Source: Desulfuromonadales bacterium (lineage in GTDB: Bacteria; Desulfobacterota; Desulfuromonadia; Desulfuromonadales; BM103). Taken from it: a stretch of 5,104 nucleotides of DNA. The notes below the pieces were generated by a model, which did not search any database, had not been told where the DNA came from, and worked only from the letters and a program-made list of their open reading frames with translations. The stretch is taken from NCBI GenBank assembly GCA_030630015.1, contig DAOVNV010000177.1, positions 1-5,104 of the forward strand, written 5' to 3'. The stretch's first letter is position 1; every line of letters begins with the position of its first letter. The position numbers and the translations under genes were made by a program. Positions 1 through 5,104 of this stretch are shown piece by piece.

Positions 1-306
1 GAACGCTGGACCAACACCCGGACTAATGAAGCCCACTGGCGATCCATATCCAGGGACAACGTTGTCACGGTCTATGGCAGGACAACCGATAGCAAAATTG
101 AGGACCCCAACGCACCTGAAGGCTCTCCTCGTGTCTTTAGTTGGCTCATATGCGAGAGCTATGATGACAAAGGAAATGCCATCTACTACGAATACGAGCC
201 TGAAGATTCTGCAGGGATCGTCCTGTCTCAGACGAACGAGCGGAATCGAACGGATAAAAGCCGATCTGCAAACCGCTACCTGAAACGGATCATGTACGGC
301 AACAAG
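1..306 (+). other. C-terminal part of SpvB/TcaC N-terminal domain
   Basis: Residues 1-102 look like the end of the SpvB domain (Pfam SpvB family, recognised by eye). Visible marks are an RW-T-N-T-R...HWR opening, a DNVVTVYG strand, FSWLICESYDDKGNAIYYEY (residues 46-65), and the closing NRYLKRIMYGN. The same domain begins Salmonella SpvB and all TcB components. In SpvB it is followed by an ADP-ribosyltransferase, but here it leads into the TcB propeller and middle regions. In TcB structures this part contributes to the base of the cocoon near the propeller. The domain's own start lies upstream of the window. Confidence 0.88.
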
Positions 307-3300
307 ACACCGGTTGAGCTTGATTCTAATTTGCCGCGGGAATTCAGGGAAGATCTATCAGAACGTACTGACTGGCTCTTTGAAGTGGTCTTCGATTATG
401 AGGAAGGGCATTACCAAGAGCTTCCTGCCGACCCAAATGCCCACCAGTTTGTTAATGCACGTATAGATCCGACTAAAGACTGGCAAATACGTCAAGATCC
501 GTTCTCCAGTTTTCGGTCTGGCTTTGAGGTGCGCACATACCGGCTTTGTCACCGGGTATTGATGATTCATCATTTTCCAGACGAGCTTGGTGTTGATGAT
601 TATCTGGTTCGATCAACCGGGTTCAAATACAAAGAAGGCCCCATTGCATCGTTCATTACAAGTGTCACGCAATCAGGATACAAATGCCAGGACGATGGTA
701 CTTACCTCGAAAAGTCCTTGCCTCCCCTTGAGTTCGAATACAGCAAAGCAGCTATCCAGGACAAAGTAGAAGATGTAAACAAAGAGAGCCTCGAAAATCT
801 GCCTCAAGGTCTGGACGGCGCTCAATACCAATGGGCGGATATTGATGGAGAGGGTTCTTCCGGTATCTTGACCGAACAGGGAGACTCCTGGTTTTATAAG
901 CGCAATATAAGCGCTCTTCCGGTCATTGATGAGGATGGTGAACCTTATACCGTTGCTCGTTTTGCCCCGATTGAACATCTATCCACAATACCTTCCTTTA
1001 CTAATCTTTCCGGAGGCCGTCAGCAGTTACTGGATTTAGCCGGAGACGGTCAACTGGATGTGGTGGAATTCGATAGTCAGACACCTGGTTTTTTTGAGCG
1101 AACCAAAGACGAAGCCTGGCATACATTTAGACCATTTGAGTCGCTGCCCAATATTCCCTGGGACGATCCCAGCCTGAAATTTGTCGACCTTACCGGCGAT
1201 GGCCATGCTGATATCTTTATTACAGAGGATGAGGCTTTTACCTGGTATCAGTCGCTGGCGGAAACTGGTTTTGCTTCAAGCGAAAAAGTGTATCAGGCAA
1301 TTGATGAAGAGAAAGGACCAAAACTTGTATTTGCAGACGGCACCCAGTCCATTTACCTGGCGGATATTTCTGGTGACGGGTTGACAGACCTGGTTCGGAT
1401 TCGCAATGGAGAGGTCTGTTATTGGCCTAATCTCGGCTACGGTCGTTTCGGCGCCAGGGTGACGATGGATAATTCCCCTCTTTTCGACGCACCTGATTTG
1501 TTCGACCAGCGCCGCATTCGCCTGGCAGATATCGACGGGTCCGGCGTAACCGACATTATTTATTTGAAAGGCGATGGCGTATATATCTATCTTAATGAGT
1601 CCGGCAATCGCTGGGCTGACGCTGAGAAACTAAAATCATTTCCTCACATCGACAATCTGTCATCTGTGATAGCGGTGGACCTGCTCGGCAATGGAACCGC
1701 CTGCCTGGTCTGGTCTTCACCATTGCCGGGTCATGCGCGTAAACCCATGCGCTACATCGACCTCATGGGTGGACAAAAGCCGCACCTACTGGTCAAAACG
1801 GTGAACAACCTGGGGGCTGAAACACATGTACACTATGCGCCGTCCACCAGGTTCTACCTCGCAGACAAGCTTGCAGGAAAACCCTGGATAACGAAGCTCC
1901 CCTTTCCTGTCCATGTAGTCGAGCGCGTAGAGACCTACGACCGGATCAGTCGCAATCGCTTTGTGACCCGATATGCTTACCACCACGGCTACTTCGATGG
2001 CATCGAACGTGAGTTCCGCGGCTTTGGCATGGTTGAGCAGTGGGACACTGAGGAGTATGCAGCCCTGACTCAAAGCCAGGACTTCCCGACCGGGGACAAC
2101 ATAGAAGAATCCTCGCATGTGCCGCCGGTTCGGACCAAAACCTGGTTTCATACCGGCGCTTATCTTGGAGGCAGCCATATTTCCAATTTCTTCGCAGGTT
2201 TGTTGGATGCCAATGACATCGGCGAGTACTACCGTGAGCCAGGTTTGACCGACACGCAAGCGCGGGAGCTCCTGCTCGACGACACCGTGCTTCCCGCCGG
2301 ATTGACTGCGGATGAGGAGCGCGAAGCCTGCCGTGCATTAAAAGGCTCAATGCTGCGCCAGGAAGTTTACGCGCTTGATGGTACGGACAAAGAACGGCAT
2401 CCCTACACCGTCACCGAGCAGAATTTCACAATCAGTTGTTTACAGTCCAGGGCAGACAACCGACATAGTGTATTTTTCACCCATGCCCGCGAAGCAATCA
2501 ACTATCACTACGAGCGCAACCCCGCCGATCCCCGCATTGTCCATGCCTTGACGCTGGAGGTGGATAAATACGGAAATGTGTTAAAGACTATTTCTATTGC
2601 TTACGGTCGTCGAGAAACAATTAAGGTAGTTGAAGAGGATGGCAGTGTCAGCGAGATTCAGAATCCAAAATTAAACAAACTTGATTCAAAAGATCAGGAA
2701 AAGCAAACCCAACCCCTCATAACGTATACCGAAAACAACGTCACCAATGCGATTGATAAATTAGTGACCGATCCTGGCTACGATCCTGATAACTACCGCA
2801 CGCCATTACCTTGGGAAGTACGCACCTACGAGTTGACAGGACTTACTCCTGAAAACGGCGTTCAGCCTTTTTCATTTAATGAGCTGACAAAAAACAATTT
2901 TAAAAAAATCCGCACCTTGCAATCAGTCCCTTATGAAACGGCAACGGATTATGCTGTCAAACGAAAACGTCTGATCGAATGTTTCCGCACGCTTTACCGC
3001 AAAAACGACCTTATCGGATTTCTCAATGCGGGTGTTTTAGAGTCAATGGCCCTGCCGGGAGAAAGCTATCAACTGGCCTTCACGCCGGGGCTGGCTAAGC
3101 AGATTTACGTGGACAACGGCAAGCTGACGGCGGCCGAACTGGACAAGGTCCTTGCCGGCAAAGGCAAATATGTCCACAGCGAGAGCGACACCAACTGGTG
3201 GATTCCTTCCGGTCAGGTCTTTTACTCGCCAAACAAAACCGACACCGCTAGCCAGGAGCTTGCCCATGCCGGCCAGCACTTTTTCCTGTTCTGCCGGTTC

Positions 3301-5104
3301 TGCGATCCTTTCGGGCAGACCACGAAGGTCAGCTACGATTCATACGACCTGCTGACCGAGGAAACGCGCGATGCGCTGGGCAATCGAGTCACGTCAAAAA
3401 ATGACTACCGTGTGCTACAGCCCACGCTCGTGACCGATCCCAACCGCAATCGCTCGGCGGTGGCCTTCGACGCCTTGGGAATGGTGGTGGGCACGGCGGT
3501 GATGGGAAAGCCGGAGGAAAACCTTGGCGACTCGCTCGACGGCTTTAAGCCGGATCTGCCGGAGGCCACGGTGGATGTACATCTGCAGAAGCCGTTGGCG
3601 AATCCGCACACTATTCTCCAGCGCGCCACCACGCGCCTGGTGTACGACCTGTTCGCCTACGCCCGCACTGAGACGGATGCGCAACCTCAACCTGCGGTGG
3701 TCTATACCTTGGCGCGGGAGACCCACGACGCCGACCTGGTGGCCGGCCAGCAGACAAAGGTACAACACATCTTCTCCTACTCCGACGGCTTCGGCCGCGA
3801 GATTCAGAAGAAGATCCAGGCGGAGCCCGAGAAGATCAACGGGGTCGCGGGGCCGCCGCGCTGGGTCGGCAGCGGCTGGACCATCTTCAACAACAAGGGC
3901 AAGCCGGTCCGCCAGTACGAGCCGTTCTTCGATGATACTCATGAATTCAGATTCGGCAAGAAGGTTGGCGTCAGCCCCATCCTGTTCTACGATCCCATAG
4001 AGCGCGTGGTCGCCACCCTGAATCCCAATCATACCTATGAGAAGATCGTCTTCGACCCCTGGCAGCAGACCACCTACGACGTCAACGACACGGTCGCTGC
4101 CAGCGGTACTCAGACCGGCGACCCGCGTACTGACCTGGATATCGCAGGCTATGTGGGCGCCTATTTCAAGACCCAGCCTTCCACCTGGCAGACCTGGCAC
4201 GCCCAGCGCATCGGCAAACCGGCAAATGACCCCGAATTCGACGCCGCCAAGAAGGCCGCCGCCCATGCCAATACGCCCACCATCGTCCATCTCGACGTGC
4301 TCGGCCGCCCGTTCCTAACGATTGCCGATAACGGCCCCGACCCCGCGCACGCCGGCCAACATCTGAGCTTCGCGACCCGCGTCGAGCTGGACATCGAAGG
4401 CAATCAGCGCGAGGTCATCGATGCTAAAGGGCGTGTTGTTATGCGCTACGACTACGACATTGCCGGGCCGCAGCAGGATGAGGATGACAGCCCCGACATC
4501 ATCCACCAGGCCAGCATGGAGGCGGGCGAGCACTGGGTGCTGAACGACGTGGCCGGAAACCCGATCCGTGCCTGGGACAGTCGGGGTCATCAGTTCCGCA
4601 CCGAATACGACCCGCTGCGCCGCCCGCTGCGCTCCTTTGTCACCGGCGCTGACTCTGCCAACCCCAACCAGGAGCTGTTGACCGAGCGCCTTGTCTATGG
4701 CGAGCAGCATCCTGAAGCCGAGCTGCGCAACCTGCGCGGTGCGCTCTATCTCCACCTCGATCAGGCAGGTGCGGTCACCACCGAAACCCACGACTTCAAA
4801 GGCAACCCATTGCGCGCCTCGCGCCGCATCGCCACCGAATACAAGCAGGCGATTAACTGGAACGCGATCGATGCAGCGCTTCCGGCCAACGCTAAGACCC
4901 CATTTGTCCCAGCCACACTGGAAGCGGCCCTCGCGCTGGTGGTCGAGGGTAAAGATAAAGCCTACACCAGCCGCACCACCTACGATGCGTTCAACCGCCC
5001 GGTAACGTTGACCACACCACACACGCCAGCCATGCAGCCCAGCGTCATCCGCCCCGGCTACAACGCGGCCAACCTGCTGGAGAGGGTAGATGCCAACCTG
5101 CACA
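1..5104 (+). CDS. Tc-toxin B/C fusion protein (SpvB/TcaC N-terminal, TcdB-like, Rhs), partial at both ends
   Basis: Frame 1 is open for 1701 codons with no stop, and the translation is coherent throughout, so this is one gene that enters and leaves the window. Motifs in order: SpvB-domain end (NRYLKRIMYGN, residues 91-101); RQDPFSSFRSGFEVRTYRLC (164-183); six D-x-x-G-x-G propeller repeats (280-570); VCYWPNLGYGRFG (472-484); HHGYFDGIEREFRGFG (661-676); KTWFHTGAY (713-721); YRTPLPWEVRTYELTG (932-947); FDALGMVVGTAVMGK (1156-1170); and Rhs/YD-like strands to the end. This order is that of TcB components (TcaC/TcdB), followed without a break by a TccC-like segment. By family knowledge, B and C form a cocoon that stores a toxic C-terminal fragment and docks on a TcA pentamer for injection into target cells. 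An estimated 150-250 N-terminal residues are missing (inference), plus the Rhs core and toxin tip. No TcA partner, promoter or ribosome binding site can be seen. Family assignment is secure; target and toxic activity are unknown. Confidence 0.96.
370..741 (+). other. Conserved TcB segment between SpvB domain and propeller
   Basis: Residues 124-247 hold motifs that recur in TcaC/TcdB proteins as I remember them: DWLFEVVFDYEEG (124-136), RQDPFSSFRSGFEVRTYRLC (164-183) with VLMIHHF after it (186-192), and LPPLEFEY (240-247). These are beta-strand-rich shell or strand-exchange segments with no known catalytic residues. Identification rests on order and motif resemblance, not on a search. Confidence 0.75.
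838..1710 (+). repeat. Six-fold FG-GAP/VCBS-like beta-propeller repeat
   Basis: Six copies of a short acidic loop plus strand recur at the protein level: DIDGEGSSGIL (280-290), DLAGDGQLDVV (345-355), DLTGDGHADIF (396-406), DISGDGLTDLV (455-465), DIDGSGVTDII (510-520) and DLLGNGTACLV (560-570). The leading Asp residues are 65, 51, 59, 55 and 50 residues apart, about one propeller blade each. Copies 2-5 keep the downstream Asp. Copy 1 has Gly288 and copy 6 has Cys568 there, so the two outer copies are degenerate. TcB proteins are known to carry a six-bladed propeller that binds TcA and gates toxin exit, and the copy number fits. Repeats are not conserved enough in DNA to be recent duplications. 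Confidence 0.85.
1414..2046 (+). other. TcdB toxin middle/N-terminal-side (midN-like) region
   Basis: This stretch (residues about 472-682) begins with VCYWPNLGYGRFG, overlaps propeller copies 5 and 6, continues through LVKTVNNLGAETHVHYAPST (797 residues are upstream of nothing conserved here; the motif itself sits at 597-616), PFPVHVVERVETYD (635-648) and RYAYHHGYFDG (657-667), and ends with IEREFRGFGMVEQWDTEE. The string around EREFRGFG is one of the most constant signatures of TcB and related large toxin proteins. The role is structural, finishing the propeller and returning to the shell. Borders are approximate because the Pfam model could not be run. Confidence 0.8.
2122..2610 (+). other. 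TcdB toxin middle/C-terminal-side (midC-like) region
   Basis: Residues about 708-870 carry PPVRTKTWFHTGAY (708-721), an acidic stretch with LLLDDTVLPAGL (277 bases in, residues 757-768 by codon count), RQEVYALDGTD (786-796), PYTVTEQNFTI (801-811), HSVFFTHARE (822-831), INYHYERNPADPRI (833-846) and LEVDKYGNVL (852-861). The order matches the TcdB midC region of TcaC/TcdB. It is shell structure, with no catalytic motif visible. The first half of this block is GC-rich and lacks TTA, CTA and TCA codons up to base 2337; after that those codons return. Confidence 0.78.
2614..2709 (+). other. Charged, AT-rich linker inside the TcB shell
   Basis: Residues 872-903, between IAYGRR (866-871) and the conserved LITYTENNVTNAI (906-918), are rich in Lys, Glu, Asp, Asn and Gln, and the DNA is about 37% GC in the core. 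In relatives as I remember them, this link is shorter, so it may be a surface loop that tolerates insertion. There is no recognisable domain in it. Confidence 0.55.
2716..3510 (+). other. Conserved TcB C-terminal core
   Basis: Residues 906-1170 contain a dense run of family motifs: LITYTENNVTNAI (906-918), YRTPLPWEVRTYELTG (932-947), RLIECFRTLYRKNDL (990-1004), LESMALPGESYQLAFTPGL (1013-1031), TNWWIPSGQVFYSP (1064-1077), FCRFCDPFGQTTKVSYD (1097-1113), NDYRVLQPTLVTDPN (1134-1148) and FDALGMVVGTAVMGK (1156-1170). Such strings are typical of large SpvB/TcaC-type toxin proteins. No enzyme active site is apparent. The abrupt base-composition change near base 3045 falls within the LESMALPGESY motif, without loss of frame or of conserved residues. 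Confidence 0.82.
3466..4275 (+). other. Rhs/YD-like strands, distal TcB part
   Basis: Residues about 1156-1425 show irregular YD/FD-type strands: FDALGMVVGT (1156-1165), FSYSDGFGREIQKKI (1258-1272), FYDPIERVVATL (1329-1340) and FDPWQQTTYDVND (1351-1363), with RWVGSGWTIFNNKGKPVRQY (1287-1306) between them. These are the strand pairs that wind into the Rhs cocoon in B-C complexes. The tail (residues about 1378-1425, with WQTWHAQR and an Ala/Lys-rich helix) corresponds to where separate TcB proteins end, as far as I can judge by memory. Confidence 0.72.
4276..5104 (+). other. TcC (TccC)-like N-terminal segment fused in frame
   Basis: From residue about 1426 the sequence resembles the beginning of separate C-components: TPTIVHLDVLGRPFLTIADN (1425-1444; compare the VTVFDNRG opening of TccC proteins), VELDIEGNQREVIDAKGRV (1461-1479), HWVLNDVAGNPIRAW (1511-1525), YDPLRRPLRSFVTG (1536-1549), TERLVYGE (1561-1568), NLRGALYLHLDQAG (1577-1590), DFKGNPLRASRR (1598-1609) and YDAFNRPVTLTTPHTP (1661-1676). 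These are Rhs/YD-type shell repeats. No stop, ribosome binding site or new start separates this part from the TcB part, so B and C are one polypeptide here. The Rhs core, its Asp self-cleavage site and the variable toxin lie beyond the window. The TccC comparison is from memory. Confidence 0.7.

Noticed and set aside
1..306. SpvB-type actin ADP-ribosyltransferase
   Set aside because: Only the SpvB N-terminal domain is shared. The regions that follow are TcB propeller, middle and Rhs regions, and no ribosyltransferase motif set (R...STS...E-x-E) is seen in the window.
26..978. Small open frames at 26-283 (+), 358-573 (-), 587-769 (+) and 673-978 (-)
   Set aside because: All overlap the conserved SpvB/TcB coding frame, have no ribosome binding context of note and no recognisable product.
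838..1710. Integrin-like or VCBS adhesin
   Set aside because: The acidic loops fit FG-GAP/VCBS repeats, but the flanking SpvB end and the EREFRGFG signature place them in the TcB propeller rather than in a surface adhesin.
1786..2350. Two overlapping open frames on the - strand (157 and 134 codons)
   Set aside because: Both lie over the conserved midN/midC part of the toxin gene. One is in the mirrored register and the other is rich in Arg, Cys, His and Ser, as is typical of out-of-frame translation.
3415..4290. A 291-codon open frame on the - strand
   Set aside because: It lies exactly opposite the sense codons of the toxin gene and ends at the complement of a CTA codon. Its translation is repetitive in Gly, Val, Leu, Arg and Asp with no family motif, whereas the + strand frame carries conserved TcB and Rhs motifs.
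3524..5005. Several + strand open frames in other registers (3524-4000, 4037-4318, 4691-5005)
   Set aside because: Translations are dominated by Ser, Arg, Pro and Thr, as expected from a shifted reading of GC-rich codons, and they overlap a continuous coding frame with family motifs.
4315..5103. A 262-codon open frame on the - strand running to the window edge
   Set aside because: Same codon register as the previous case and same cause: the sense strand has no TTA, CTA or TCA codon here apart from the CTA at 4315-4317. The translation has no recognisable domain.
1..5104. Possible pseudogene or frameshift because of the composition changes
   Set aside because: Frame 1 has no stop or frame change over 1701 codons, and conserved motifs continue on both sides of every composition step.
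3466..5104. Stand-alone Rhs/WapA polymorphic toxin
   Set aside because: YD-like strands are present, but they are continuous with a full TcB region and resemble TccC rather than the regular tandem YD array of Rhs or WapA proteins.

Overview
The whole window lies inside one very long protein-coding gene on the + strand. Frame 1 reads 1701 codons without a stop, from the first base to the last, so neither the start codon nor the stop codon is present. The translation is a Tc-toxin (insecticidal toxin complex) B-component that runs on, in the same polypeptide, into a C-component-like Rhs region. The gene is therefore a probable natural TcB-TcC fusion, truncated at both window edges. There is no intergenic DNA, RNA gene, mobile element, CRISPR array, promoter or terminator here.

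Layout along the protein (window residue = codon number): 1 to about 102, end of the SpvB/TcaC N-terminal domain; about 120 to 250, a conserved TcB segment leading into the beta-propeller; 277 to 570, six copies of a D-x-x-G-x-G (FG-GAP/VCBS-like) motif, matching a six-bladed propeller; about 500 to 680, TcdB 'midN'-like region ending in HHGYFDGIEREFRGFG; about 708 to 870, 'midC'-like region; 872 to 903, a charged linker; about 905 to 1170, conserved TcB core; about 1150 to 1425, Rhs/YD-like strands; about 1426 to the end, a segment resembling the start of TccC-type C-components. In known Tc toxins, B and C together form a hollow Rhs-repeat cocoon that holds a cytotoxic C-terminal fragment. 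The propeller docks on the TcA pentamer and acts as the gate through which that fragment leaves. The Rhs core, the self-cleavage site and the variable toxic tip would lie downstream of this window.

The second message is compositional. One intact frame carries blocks of very different base and codon use: about 47% GC in sampled lines near the 5' end, about 64% at 2221-2340, about 42% at 2581-3000, then about 62% in the sampled stretch 3781-4020. The last change is sharp, near 3045, and falls in a strongly conserved motif. This suggests a mosaic gene assembled by in-frame recombination between divergent relatives.

Organism: a bacterium of moderate overall GC content. Tc/SpvB/Rhs proteins are common in gammaproteobacteria but also occur in many other phyla, and nothing in the window fixes the lineage.
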